DNA from: Paramarasmius palmivorus
Lineage: Eukaryota; Basidiomycota; Agaricomycetes; Agaricales; Marasmiaceae
NCBI GenBank assembly: GCA_037176845.1
Contig: JAYKXP010000010.1
Span: 186,001 to 250,000, forward strand
DNA length: 64,000 nucleotides
Direction: 5' to 3'
The notes below the pieces were generated by a model. That model did not search any database. It was given only the letters and a program-made list of their open reading frames with translations, and was not told the DNA's origin. Positions 20,728-32,511 of the stretch are shown piece by piece (the first letter of the stretch is position 1; every line of letters starts with the position of its first letter). Position numbers and translations under genes: made by a program.

Positions 20728-22839
20728 ATGTTCACCTCAGTTGGTATTCTCCTGTCTCTCGCATCCTTCCTTTTGTATGCCGTTCTCATTTTCCGAATCC
20801 GGTCTCGCAAAGGTAGTGTTCTTCCTCCTGGACCTCTCGGATTACCCATCATTGGCAACTTCTTCGATATGCCGAGGAAGCGACCATGGGAAGTCTATGC
20901 AAAATTAGCAAAGAATTATGGTTCGTTCGAGACCGGCTTCTCGGGACATGCTAGGGATACTGACCTCGACATTTGAATAGAATCCCATTTATTATCGATG
21001 GAATTGCCCGGCGTTACTTTGATTATTCTGAACGATGTGCGCACTGCGACGGATCTGCTCACAAAGAGGGCCGCGAAATACTCCGACCGGTATGCTTAAA
21101 CCTGTGCGAAATTGCACCCGCTCTGATGACCACTTTCAGCCCTGGCTTTTCTTTGCTTAATGAGTAAGCGAACTCTAGCAGGCTTGGGCACCTTCTCATT
21201 ACTCCACAGAATCAATTCGTTCAGGATGTTTGTACTCCAGCGTTACGGTGAACAATGGAAAAGTGAGTTATTTAGTGGTATTTCCGCCCTTTGTTGTCGA
21301 GCATTTACATTTCAATTAGACGACAGAAAAATGTTCAAAAACTGTTTTGAGAGTGAAACATTCTCTGCTAGACGTACACATGGATTCAACGCCGTTCGTC
21401 GCCTAGTGACACGTCTACTGGTCACTCATGGTAAAGATCACGAGCAGGAGTTGGGATTGTAAGTCAATCTGCACATAGGTTGTGACGTTCACGGTATTAA
21501 TATCTGAGTCTACTGATAGGGCTGTCGGTGAATTTATACTGCTCGTAACATACGGGATCTTGCCCGACGGAAAGGACGATCCGTCCATCAAGTTCCCAGG
21601 CGAATTGATTACGACCCTTAGCATAATTCAACGTCAAAGCCTGATAGGTAAGCTCAGCTGGTGCTAAATGTTCCTATTGTAACTGAAGACAATCTAGTGG
21701 ATGCGTTCCCGTTCCTCAAATTCTTGCCGTCTTGGTTTCCCGGAACAGTCAATCAGTATCATATAGAAAGGGGTATCGACCTACTTGATAAAGTGTGTCG
21801 GGCACCATTTGAGTATGTTCAAGCCCAAATGGTAGGGAGTGCTCGACAGCTGTAGCCAGATATTGACACTGACTTGGTGACGCCGGGTGTTACAGATCGG
21901 GGGAGAGACTACTATAGTCCCATCTGTCTGCTCTCGGTACTTGTCCTTAATTTCCGATCGCGGTGATGCAGAGGACCAGCTGGACGACATTAAAAATGTC
22001 CTTGGGACTGCATACATGGGTGAAGTAGTCTCCTTGCACGTCTCGCAACATGCTAATGCGCGACTCTCTAGCTGGAATGGACACTGTTTTAGGAATATTG
22101 GAGAACTTTGTGGTCGGCATGCTACTTTACCCAAGCGTGCAGACAAAAGCGCAATACATTCTCGACTCGGCACTGGGTGATCGTCTCCCCGAACTATCGG
22201 ACTATGGTACTATTCCATATATCGACGCTCTTCTTGACGAGGTTGTTCGTTGGATGCCAGTAGTGCCGATGGGTCTGCCCCATGCCCTCATTGAGGATGA
22301 TATCTATGGCGGGTATACTTTGCCAAAGAAGGCCATATGCATCGCAAATATATGGGCTATGTTGCAAGACGAGGAGACATTCGGGCCTAATACGAACAAT
22401 TTATCTCCGGAGAGGTTTCTAGATGTCAATGGGCATCTGCTTGCCAACAAAGGGGATTCCGTAGATGTTATATTCGGATTCGGAAGGCGGAGCTGTCCTG
22501 GAAAGAGTCAGTATAATTCGGGTACATTCTGTTGGGCAGTTCTGATTCAAGACACAACAGCGATGGCTCAGGAGTTCTTGTGGATGGCAATTGCATCAAT
22601 ACTCACTGCGTGCGAGATATGCGAAGGGAAGGACGAAGATGGTTTGCCTCTTGTAGGTGATCGACCTGAATCTGGACCTGATGACGGATTACTTGTGTGA
22701 GTTGATTCCCCGCACAGATTGCTTGGGTCTCAATCTCAATTTCTGTAGCATGCCGCCTCGTGTCAAGTGCAAAATTAAGCCTCGCAAGGCGATGGATACC
22801 GAGATAGTCCAAGAATCCGCTAGTATGGGCTACTATTAG
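20728..22839 (+). CDS. Cytochrome P450 monooxygenase (second paralogue)
   Basis: Eleven exons give an intact 521-residue protein: 20728-20920, 20981-21089, 21140-21163, 21210-21262, 21320-21458, 21520-21647, 21698-21831, 21896-22019, 22072-22506, 22561-22696, 22749-22839. Nine of the eleven exons have exactly the same length as in the first P450; exons 2 and 8 are each 3 nt shorter. The anchor GILLSLASFLLYAVLIF and hinge LPPGPLGLPIIGN lead to an I-helix AGMDTV, where Val replaces the usual second Thr, the K-helix EVVR and the haem loop FGFGRRSCPGK. It is an ER monooxygenase from the same recent gene family as the copy at 3.3 kb, presumably acting on related terpenes. It sits just downstream of the inverted-repeat element. 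The intron after the haem exon has a GTCAGT donor. Confidence 0.93.
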
Positions 22840-24201
22840 CCAGCGAAAGCTACGGCAAGTGCGAGTATGAGCCATAAATCTCTTATTATTCTCCTCCCGC
22901 GTCTTTGATGTACCAGTTGCTTGTAACACACGGTAATCCATCTGGTATATAATGTATATAATGGTTGATGGCGCAAGATGAGTAACGAGCAAGAAAGAAT
23001 ACAACCTTACGGTTTGATCGGTCTGCCCTAAACTTTCCCGCGCCTACTTCTTTCTTTCCTCTATACCACCACCATCGCTGCTCCCGTACTACTGCTCACG
23101 CCGCCTCTTTCTTCCTAACTACCACCAGCATCCCCCATGCCACCCAACAACAACCGGAAATGAGAACAGAATGACTTGAACAGGGTTGAGTGGCAGGTTT
23201 GGTGGGTGTAAGGTAGAGGGCATGTGCATGGGCTTCCAAGGATGTCGGCTTTGGGCATTGGGTTGTCGTATGTATTCTGATGTACTATAGGGTATTCACT
23301 GAATATAATTGATCTCTTGTTCCACCCGATAGAATACATGGCTACGATATTAACCACTACCCTACACACACGTCAAATAACATCCCATGACAACCAAGCG
23401 GCATTGTTAGCATGGTCATTGGCACCCGACATTTACTGATATTATTCGAGGATCCCACTGGGATATTTCTTTTCCGTTTCCTCTTCAAAGCATGTCTCTC
23501 TGCCTGTCCGACTCGCGTCATCCCTCGCTATATTTCTGTTCTTATATGTGTATTCTTTCCCTGTTGTCAAAGAGGCATCATGGTAGCATTCAATCCATCT
23601 GTGGCTACTTGTCCCTTTAGCACAACCAACTCGACCATTTGCTGCTGCTCCTCCGTCCCGTCTTATGGTTCATTATGCTAGACTCCCGCGTACTGTCCCT
23701 TCTGGTCTCTCTCATTCATTCTCCATTGAATACCGTTTCCGAATTGGTATCCAATCCGAGAGTGTCGTGGACTCCACGACACTCTCGGTCCTTTTCTCCG
23801 ATTTTTTGTATTGAATCGGGCATTCATCATCGATGTAGTCACGGACAGACCTACTGATGAGGAGCTGCATTTGGTTGCACTCATTCCCCGAGACGCTCTT
23901 TTTATGGAAGGTCTACTTCAGATGTGCTCCTCCACTCTGACGATTCGAGGGTGGTGTCCCTGCTGGATGTATAGAACAATCCTTGTGCGTTTTTTAATAC
24001 TTTTTTGGTGTGGATCTGTACACACTGTACTTAACAAAGATCTCGAGGTTTATTAATACAGGTAAGTAATACAACGAAGCATAGAATTGTGCTATTATGA
24101 ATGTTCGAACAACCAGACTTATTGATCTTTGCCTTTTCTAGATCAACAACCTCAACGTCTAACAGTCCAACACTTTAGGACTCCCCTAGACCTGGTTTTC
24201 A
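22840..24201. other. Intergenic region between convergent P450 and zinc-finger genes
   Basis: It holds a 33-nt perfect palindrome (listed separately) and several short frames without recognisable features. One of these (23811-24056, FIIDVVTDRPTDEELHLVAL) has a protein-like composition but no start or splice support. Confidence 0.3.
23756..23788. repeat. 33-nt perfect hairpin palindrome
   Basis: The arms CCGAGAGTGTCGTGGA and TCCACGACACTCTCGG are exact complements separated by one C. It lies between two convergent genes. Role unknown; candidates are a protein-binding palindrome or the footprint of an excised element. Confidence 0.6.
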
Positions 24202-25330
24202 TTACCTCCCGTCTTTCCATACAACTCGAGTACGAGCTGATACTTGGGCTTGTGGGCACCTGTGTCGCGAGAGCGTGCCCTCAGAGGAGAAGAAGTGTGC
24301 GCAGTGAGGACACTCCCATTCTGTGGGCTTTCCATGTTGCGACACTTCGTGTCTATACCGGTCGTGATTCCTGGAGAAGAGCACATTGCACCCTTCCACC
24401 GTACACGGATATCGGTATTTGCGCTTGGTGCCATTGGTCAAGGTGTTCGCCTCGTATTTGTGATGGGCAGCGAAGCAGCCCGATATCTGAGGGCCCGGAA
24501 AACATGTTTGATGAACCTCGGTATAATGTTTCTCAGCCTGTAATGGGCTTGCCTGTGCGCGAACTTGCAGGCCCTCGGTCCCGTGAAACTGAAGAGCATT
24601 GAGATCGTACTTTCCAGTGGCAGTGGAGTTGCTGCCATTCAAAACCCCCGGCAGGTGATTGTATTCGGATAACGCGGTGTAAGGCCCTGGGCCACAGAAC
24701 TCAACTCCGGATAAAATATTGTCGGTGAAGTTCCAATCAGTCGACAGTGGAGTCGGATCGACAATACTGCCCTTCACTGCGTCGATCCATGGGATCGGGT
24801 CCTGGTGGGATCCTTTCAAGTTTTAAACCTTGAGGTATGAATTGTGGTGGTAGGTACTGGCTTATACTCACTTACCTCCATCACCTCTTCCTGGTGTTGT
24901 ACCGCAACCACTGGTGAGGAACACTTTTTTATGATGAGTCATGTCAGTCCATGAAAGATGACATTGACTTACTTTCAGATCGCCAATCCGGAATTTCTGT
25001 AGAGTGTGGATCAATAGCCAACGCTGGAGGCTCCTGGTGTTTTTGATTCTGCTCCAGGACACCGTTATGGCCCGTTGAAGTGTTTATATGAAGACTACTG
25101 CTATTACCAGAGGTCACCGCAAGCTCCACAATCAGATCTCCGAGCCCGTCGTCTTTTCTGGTATTAACATGGAGGTAACGAGGTAAATTATCTGATTCAT
25201 TGCCACCCGGACCCAACTTCGGCGACGGTTCGAGCACAAGTGATAGTTCTTTGTTTAGGGCAGTTCTCGACGGGATTTTGAGAACCACTCGAAAGTGCGC
25301 AAGGGCGTCCAGTGGGACAGACATCGACAT
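24202..25330 (-). CDS. C2H2 zinc-finger protein, probable transcription factor
   Basis: Three exons (24973-25330, 24876-24923, 24202-24812) join to an intact 338-residue protein. The zinc fingers are at the C-terminus. The first reads YPCTVEGCNVLF with Cys-x4-Cys, then His-x4-His in RYRHEVSQH. The second reads WECPHCAHFF, then LSRHRC, and ends in His-Cys in place of His-His. The N-terminal 240 residues have no domain I recognise and are rich in Ser, Pro, Gly and Asn, as in fungal regulators. It is expected to be nuclear and DNA-binding. It is the only regulator-like gene beside the terpene locus (1.4 kb beyond the second P450), so a role in controlling that locus is possible but unproven. Confidence 0.75.
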
Positions 25331-26491
25331 GGTTGAGGTAGTGGGTACGAATACTGCTATTTGGGAATGCTTTTCTAATAATGTTTCTGTGGAGCAAGAC
25401 GTTCCGCCCCAAGCTCAAAAGGAAGAACCGGCGAAATTCAAGTTGTAGATTTGGCGCCAGCATAGAATGCTGATACTCACTACCACAGGGTCGTGATGAT
25501 GTGTGGACACTGTCCGGGAATGTCTGAGCATGATGTGGCGCACTTCCTACGTAGTGTATGACTCTTTATCTTTTGAACACAATCGTGACGATTCGGATGC
25601 CCCTGTTCAGCAAACAGGACCATGTGCATACGCGTAGATAGCGATTCAAGACTTAGGAAAAGTAGTGTCAATCGCCTTGCAGAGCAATGTGGCGGTGGTA
25701 ACTCAGGTATACCAATGCCTGATTTCACACACATGACTTATTTCTCCTCAAAGTTAGTTAGCGTGGCTTCATCAGAAGTTTGTACAAATATCAATCATCG
25801 GGATGTCAATGGCATGCCACCAGGGGCAACAGGTACGACCGGGAATGACCCAAACAATTGGCCGACGATAGCTATTGTTAAATGCGCCACCCAGAGCAGG
25901 GTGGCACAGGACCGAGGGCAGCATTCAACAACCTGTCAGCTGTATGATAGAGAGCAGACGAAGCCTCAGCTAAGCTGCGTCGTCTTTTTCTCCAAACCAA
26001 GTGCCAGTGGTAGTGGGATGGAATCTCAACTAAGAAGAGAAGACATGCACGTCGGGCCCGTCCCAGCGCCACCTCCGAGGTGGAACTTGAGAAAAGCGTC
26101 ACATTCGGACCTAATGGTGACACTGTGAATCTGCCCAATACAAACAGAATAACCCATACTTCAAGCTCCCCGTCTTGCGGTTTTGGTCACAGGAGTATCC
26201 GTCAAGTATGGCAGGTATGCTGTCTTGTCAAGATGCGATCTAGCAATATATGACGAGGTGCGTAGAATACCGTTACGGCCGTACAAACTATCCCTTCCGT
26301 ATTCAAGATGTTTTCGGGTCCGTAGCGGAGAACGCAAGGTCGCCAACTGTCCTGGTGATCATGTATCATGTACGATGAAAAGCCTTATTCTATTCACAAT
26401 CAGAGGAAACGTCGAAGTTAGTGGGACAAAACTTAAAAACGGACACAGGAGTTCAAGCTTCGTACCTACCTTCCCGAAATTTCATTTCAAT
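25331..26491. other. Region between divergent zinc-finger and MIF genes
   Basis: A 168-codon open frame at 25622-26128 has no recognisable domain and may be chance. Promoter elements of both flanking genes must lie here, but none is clear. Confidence 0.3.
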
Positions 26492-27213
26492 ATGCCCCAT
26501 ATCAGAATCGAAACCAATCTCCAGGTAGGATTTGCTCATTCCAAACCTATGCACTACGCTCAATCACTCAATCCCCTATGCCAAAGATCACGGACGATCT
26601 CGCGTTAGCCATGAAGCTTTCCAAGGTCTACAAACACAGACAACTATTTCCATCTTCACTAATACCTTGTCAGGCTTCTGGATCGCTTCTTGGACCATTA
26701 GGAACTCAAGAGAAGTATATCCAAGTCGTCGTCGAGCCCCGAAAGTGCATTGTCTTCGGAGGTACTGCCGAAGGAACCTACACCTGCACTATTGTGAGTC
26801 TTCATCGATTTATCCTTTCGATCCCTTTTATCAAGAACACCTACCATAGATCTCTGTGAAAGCCGGTCCCGCTGAATACAATCAATCACTCGTCGCGCTT
26901 TTTACCAGGCTCATGGAAGAAGAGCTAGGGATTCCAGGGGAACGAGGGTCCATGTGAGTTTTCGCGAGACACCTTCGTCTTCGTCTTCGTCTTTGCATGG
27001 CTAACGAGCCTGGGGTCCCAAGATTCCTGTTAAACCCGGGGATAAATAACATCGGGTATGTGTTCGCGCACTCATAATCCTTCTGCTGGAACTAATTACC
27101 TATTTTCCAGATTCTGCGGAAAAACTGCCGATGCGTTGATTTCTCACATTGGGCTGGAGAATTACTTGAGTGATGGCGAAGGATCGACGGAGGCGAGAGA
27201 GAAAGGGATATAA
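26492..27213 (+). CDS. Macrophage migration inhibitory factor (MIF)-like tautomerase
   Basis: Six small exons (26492-26524, 26587-26625, 26674-26793, 26850-26953, 27023-27055, 27111-27213) join to an intact 143-residue protein. It begins Met-Pro (MPHIRIETNLQ); after Met removal the N-terminal proline is the catalytic base of this superfamily. The core matches the MIF pattern: GPLGTQEKYIQVVVEP, the CIVFGGTAEGTYTC strand, ISVKAGPAEYNQSLVALFTRLMEEELGIP and FCGKTADALISHIG. Animal MIF is about 115 residues; the extra length here is in a charged C-terminal tail. It should form a trimer with keto-enol tautomerase activity; the physiological substrate in fungi is unclear. The intron after codon 98 contains a CTTCGT microsatellite. 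Confidence 0.85.
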
Positions 27214-28459
27214 TTCACCTTGTTCTATCAGTACTCTTATTCATGAATTGTAATCAATGTGTCGTCTGAAGTGGCAGGAGTTCAGTCTGAGAAAATGTTG
27301 AATTGCCATGATATTTGGCAGATTGCGAGTTATACAGACGGGAGAACAACCTGTTTCTCTGTCTCCATCTTGTGAAAAGTCTGCGAGATAGACGTCCCTT
27401 GCCATAAACTCTGACCCAATGCCGTATCTTCAGTCCGAAAAGTATTAACTAATATATATATTTCGCTGATTGTCAGTTTTCATGTATGTATCGACAAAAG
27501 ACCACTCACGTCGACGCAGAAACTGGGGCTCGGGTATTTGGGCCGCCTTTCGAGTACGACCGAGCAACGATGCACCGCGACCACGCTGGTTATGATTCGA
27601 TTCCAGCCATTGAGACCTAATTGAGACCGGCTGCATTGGAGTTGCAACGGATTTTCGGGTCGAAGAGCGAGAGCTTGAAGATGAAAGTGTTGCATATTGC
27701 CACAGTTGTCAATGCCTTTTGAACAGATTTGCGAATGGAACAAGATGAAGCTCGACGACGAGCGAAGACGATAGCGGCGTATCATAAGAAGCTCTGAAGA
27801 ATGGGCTTAGGTCCGGCTGAACGATAGATCTGCAACGGCGTACCAGACATCTAGCTCTTTGACGGTAAGCACACCCTAGCCCTACGAGCGACCCAACCTT
27901 TCCAAATCTTTACCACTTTCCTTTACCCATGCTTCCAGCTTCCTTCCTAGAATCACTGCCAGTGAATTTGCAAGTTCATTCTTGAGCCTCGAAATGCAAA
28001 GTTTTCCGCGAGTTGAACGTGCCGTGGGTCATTATACATGAAGCGAATGTTCATAGGTGAGTTCAATGAAGCTAGGAGACGCGTGAGCAGGATATCGATG
28101 TGGCCTGAGGCCTGAGGTAGGCTTGTCCGTATGATGGTGGTGGGCCTCGCAGTTACCTGCCGGGGCCCGGCTGAAAGCCGGAATCATGTGATACACTTCA
28201 GGTGTCGCGTCAATGGCAACTTGCAAGCCGTCTTTTACTTGCACAGAAGATAGCCGTTCTGTGCACTTCACTTTTGATTCCCAAAAGACGGTCACCATCA
28301 GGTCAACATTCATCGATATTGCCGGCTACAGTCTACTCACAATACTGAAAGCTGCTCAAACGATACGCTTCACAGAGGTATTCGTAATCAGGCTACAGGT
28401 GAGTCGCACTTTCGATAATTTGTCGTCACTTCTCAAAACGGCGACCAGGACTAAAAAGA
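27214..28459. other. Intergenic region with F-box 5' UTR
   Basis: The right end holds the promoter and a probable 5' UTR intron of the first F-box gene (donor GTGAGT near 28400, acceptor just before the ATG). Frames around 27480-27785 have no recognisable product. Confidence 0.35.
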
Positions 28460-30139
28460 ATGTCTCGTATCATTCTGTGCGACAAATGCAACGCGTCCAT
28501 GGGTTACACTACACCTCCATTTCTTTCAGAACACACTACCCTTCCCAGTTACGTTCCTTCGTCCTCGGAGAAAGCAGAAAATCTTGCGGCACTGAAGGAG
28601 GAAGAGATGCTATTGGAACGATACGACGAGGAAATGTCCCGGCTCAGAGAGCTTCTGCAGACCATGGAGGAGCATAAGCTTGCTTTGAACAAGCAGATAT
28701 TGCAAAGACGTTCCCTCACTTCATCTCTGAGGATGATTCCTACGGAGATCCTCGACCACATTTTCAACTTCGTTGCTGAATCCACCACTCATTCGCTAGT
28801 CATCACAAACTCGACATCTCCATATAATCTAGCTGGAAGATCAATCCTCTGGATTTCTCAGGTCTCTTCTCGTTGGAGAAATACGCTTCTTTCGCGTCCC
28901 AAGCTATGGTCGTCCATTGACATCAACGCCAAATCAATTACCGCCGAATGTCGACATATTATTGGCACTTACCTCCGAAACGCAGGCTCACATCCGCTAT
29001 ATATCACAATACGTGCCAGGTACCTTCCAATTTCATACATTGGCGGACTTGCTCTGCGCATGATCATTTGCGAGATATGGAGATGCGAGAAGCTAGAATT
29101 GTGGACAGATTGGGGATTGATCGATCAAGTCACAGCTGACAACCATCTTCCACCTCTTTCCTTTCCTCATTTGCGGTCATTTGGAGAGAGCAGACCAGTC
29201 TCTCCGAATGAAACGGCGTCCCGAACTTATCAGTGGGTTTCGCAAGCCCTCAGGAATGCACCGAATCTGATGCGGTTGGACACATATACCTTTCATAATC
29301 CCAACGACTTTCCGTTCGAGAAACTCACCAGTCTTCGCATCGAAGATCAACAGTGTAACGACGTCTTGGAGATGATTCGGAATAGTCCGAACTTGGAGCG
29401 GTTTGAACTACACAACATCATACCGTCGGACAGCCAGGCACCGAATCCTGTGGAATGCTCTTCTCTGCGGAAAGCAGTAATCGATACTGGTGGATTATGG
29501 TTTGACGAAGTTCCTGAACTTTTTGTATCACTTGTCATGCCAGATCTAGAAAGGCTCGAACTTCAATCTGACTTCGATGGAATGTCAGATAGAGCTGATC
29601 TTTCCAGGCTTCCTTCGTCTCTCTTCACAATGATTGCCCACTTTTCTTCGTCACTGCAGGAGTTGGTGTTGGAAACGGGAGATGCTCGTTGGTCCCGGAC
29701 AGGTTACACGGACATTTTACGAGCGCTTCCCAATCTACGGTGCTTCACTGCTCGTAACCTCATCCGGGACAAGGAGAAATTCAATAGCGAATGCATCCTT
29801 CATCTCATCCAGCGTCTCACAATTCCGTCAACCTCTGATCTCCAGAACGTTCTGGGGTCTAAGCTTAGAGCAATCTCCCTTACAGAGCGCCAAACATTCA
29901 TGAGCATGGATTATGCTGTTGCATTTTTGGACATGCTGGAATCGAGGGCTAGATTGAGACACAGCGTCGGGGTTGCGCAGTTGGTCAGCGCAGAACTCAG
30001 ATACACCATGCCGCCGATAAAGGCCCAAATCCATTCGGATCATATCTCCAACTACGTCGGTGATCCCTCGGTTTTGTGCAGGATTGAGCAGCTTCGTCAG
30101 AATGGAACACTGTGCGGGGTTAGCGAATACTCTATGTGA
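28460..30139 (+). CDS. F-box protein with coiled coil and leucine-rich C-terminal region (paralogue 1)
   Basis: A single 559-codon exon. The N-terminus has a small Cys-x2-Cys knuckle (ILCDKCNASMGY), then a charged coiled coil at about 35-90 (LKEEEMLLERYDEEMSRLRE), then an F-box core (LRMIPTEILDHIFNFV) at about 92-110. The remaining 400 residues carry degenerate leucine-rich repeats (FPHLRSF, APNLMRLDT, LTSLRIED, SPNLERFEL). Such proteins recruit substrates to SCF ubiquitin ligases through Skp1. The family is strongly expanded in Agaricomycetes and targets are unknown. The ATG at 28460 aligns with the starts of the two paralogues, and a 5' UTR intron ends just upstream. It is more diverged from copies 2 and 3 than they are from each other. 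Confidence 0.85.
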   Translation: MSRIILCDKCNASMGYTTPPFLSEHTTLPSYVPSSSEKAENLAALKEEEMLLERYDEEMSRLRELLQTMEEHKLALNKQILQRRSLTSSLRMIPTEILDHIFNFVAESTTHSLVITNSTSPYNLAGRSILWISQVSSRWRNTLLSRPKLWSSIDINAKSITAECRHIIGTYLRNAGSHPLYITIRARYLPISYIGGLALRMIICEIWRCEKLELWTDWGLIDQVTADNHLPPLSFPHLRSFGESRPVSPNETASRTYQWVSQALRNAPNLMRLDTYTFHNPNDFPFEKLTSLRIEDQQCNDVLEMIRNSPNLERFELHNIIPSDSQAPNPVECSSLRKAVIDTGGLWFDEVPELFVSLVMPDLERLELQSDFDGMSDRADLSRLPSSLFTMIAHFSSSLQELVLETGDARWSRTGYTDILRALPNLRCFTARNLIRDKEKFNSECILHLIQRLTIPSTSDLQNVLGSKLRAISLTERQTFMSMDYAVAFLDMLESRARLRHSVGVAQLVSAELRYTMPPIKAQIHSDHISNYVGDPSVLCRIEQLRQNGTLCGVSEYSM

Positions 30140-30280
30140 TAGCGGAGCGTTCTCTTTTCATCGCATTAGCATCCATCTTCTACCCAGCCCAACTTTGTTA
30201 CATTGCTATTTGAAAATCATGATCATTGACTATTATGCAGAGATTTCACCTTGACAAGAGACGGTGTATATAGATAGAGC

Positions 30281-31384
30281 TCAAATCACGAATCTATATA
30301 AGTATTCGTAATCCTCCATAGCTCGTTGAACCAACTCTTCCATCCGAGATGCCAATTCTTCATCCCATTCTTCTTCCCATTGACGCTTTTCATCCGCGAT
30401 ATCCACGGGTTTGTCCAAGCGCTAGTAGATAGACCATGAACGACAGTAATTCAGCGATGCATAGTAGTAGACGCACCTTGTCCTTAACAACCCCTTTCGA
30501 ACTATTCACGTTCCCAAACAGCGCCTTGCTGGCGTTCTCCGTCACACCCGCAGAATCGCTCGTAACGCTGCCGCTCCCACTAGAATCCCAAGTAAACGTT
30601 ATAGTCCCATCTCCAGCATCGATCCCCAGCGCCTCGCAAACTGCCTTCATCTGGGCCTCTGGATCCTTAGCGAGTCTATCTCCATCAATGACTATCGGGC
30701 GTACTCCACGACCGTCAGACGAATCGAACACAAGTCGTTCCCATTTGAACCTCGACACTCTCTCCATTGCATGCAGAAACGCTGCTTTGCCTATTTCATC
30801 AAGAGAAGAAGACGCGATCTCGGAGTCATGCATTGCCCGGATGAAGGATACAAGCACCCGAGCTGGGTGACGAATTGTGATGATGGTTGTGAAGCCATAC
30901 AGAAACGCATCGGGGAGATAGGTTGGGTTGTTTTCTGACGAAGAGGCACCATCGAACAAAATGACGGGACGTGGGACTGGGCCTTGTCGAGGGCTGGGGA
31001 ACTTGGCGTCCTGGTTGATGGTACTGTGGGGGATCAAGTGAAAAGGGTGTTCCATTGCCAGTGATATCTTGCCCTATGCACACACCCTTCATCAGCAACT
31101 GAGTTTGATAGCACTAAAGATAGACACCTCACCGTCGCTTCGGCATCCTCGATGCTCTTTCTAAAGAGATCGAACGCTTCTTGGAACGTTTGCTCGGAAG
31201 GGAGCGCTATATTCCTTCCTGATCGCTCGGGGATCTGGTATTCTGGCCCACTGAAATATGCAGAGAGGAAGCGAAAGCGGGGTACGGCTGTAAGGGCAGG
31301 GTGGCTGCTAAGAAGACGAAAGAAGAGGTTGCATCGCGTGCGAGGATGGGCGAGAATTAAGACCCTTTGGCTCTGGGAAGGCAT
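30281..31384 (-). CDS. P-loop NTPase, sulfotransferase-like fold (paralogue 1)
   Basis: Three exons (31133-31384, 30477-31073, 30281-30421) give an intact 329-residue protein. The N-terminus LILAHPRTRCNLFFRLLSSH matches the nucleotide-binding loop of the fungal sulfotransferase-like P-loop family. The 3'-phosphate-binding strand-helix is TIRHPARVLVSFI at about 155, and WERLVFD, PIVIDGDRL and LCEALGID-type segments follow, as in that family. The C-terminus is a charged helix (KRQWEEEWDEELASRMEEL). If it is active it would transfer sulfate from PAPS, but many members are uncharacterised. It lies tail-to-tail with the first F-box gene. The paralogue at 37.0 kb has the same three-exon structure and an identical last-exon length (141 nt). 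Confidence 0.8.
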
Positions 31385-32511
31385 CTCGTGTAGGTTAGAG
31401 CGAGTAGGCGATGGAGCATTGGGTACTTATATGAAGGAGCTTTGGGAACATGCGAGGTCATCCGGTACGAGGCGAAAGAAGACCGAGATGGGGAACTTGA
31501 AATCTTTGAATCTCATAAGAACGGGAATTTACGCCACGGTAATCTGTTGCGTGAGAAGGGTCTCAAGTTGAGCAACGAGCCAAATGATAGATAATCAAGC
31601 ATACATTTTATAGCGAGTGTTGTCCGTCTGGCATCTGCAGGGCCACTATTGAAAAGCCTTAGGCTTTGGAAAGACCGTAAGTTTCCTGTGTAAGCTCGAA
31701 TACATGAGACCATACTCACACCAGTCCAGTTGTCAAACCTAGACGAATCTTGTAATCAACCGGTATAGGCTATAGCTTTAACTTCAAAGGAACGGGATCA
31801 TGGGTCATGATAAGAAGTGGAAGGGAGCGCCTGACTTTTTACGAGTTCGTGCGTCGTAGCCATATGCTTTAGAAGTCGATGAAGTCAGAAGGAAGTTTTG
31901 TAAAACTAAATTCAGCCCACAACGTTCTTGATCAGCGGCAAGGATGCATCATGCCTTTGATTTGTTATCCCAACGTTACAGTATCGTACTTCGGGTATGA
32001 CTCATGAGACGCTTGGTGCATCGGCCGAGAGTAGTCGCACGTAACTTGGTAGGCTGGCTCGGGCCATGGATCAAGTTAGGTTCAGTTAGAATCAGGAACA
32101 AAACGAGACCAGTATTCTTACCCTTCACTGAACGGTTTGTCTTGCTAGTTCGTGTCTCATGCAACGTCGTTGAATAAGCTTCGATGCAACTTGTACGGTG
32201 AGTCAGAGTTTTTCGTCAATGAACTAGGAGGTGTGCTTGAGGTAGCCAGCATTGTTGCAGGCAGAGACGGTGGGACGGTGGGAGTCAGATGGGAGTTCGA
32301 GAGGGTCCTGGATTATCCGGTCAGACTTCGGTCCGGGCCAAATTGAGACCTCATCGCGACCACTCTTGTTCTTTGCTTGTTCTTACTCTACAACCACTCT
32401 CACGAGCGTACTCTGTACTTTCTACCACCCTCTAAACTAGATTCTACTAAATCTAGAAGTGAGTTGCAATCTGGATGTTCATGTCGAGCAATACTGATGA
32501 CAACTAGGCTC
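31385..32511. other. Intergenic region between divergent genes
   Basis: Holds the promoters of the sulfotransferase-like gene and of the second F-box gene. A GTGAGT...CTAG intron (about 32459-32508) in the 5' UTR ends 3 bp before the ATG at 32512. No further gene supported. Confidence 0.35.

Noticed and set aside
25622..26128. Plus-strand open frame of 168 codons
   Set aside because: No domain, no paralogue in the window, and composition like non-coding sequence; could be a gene but I cannot support it.
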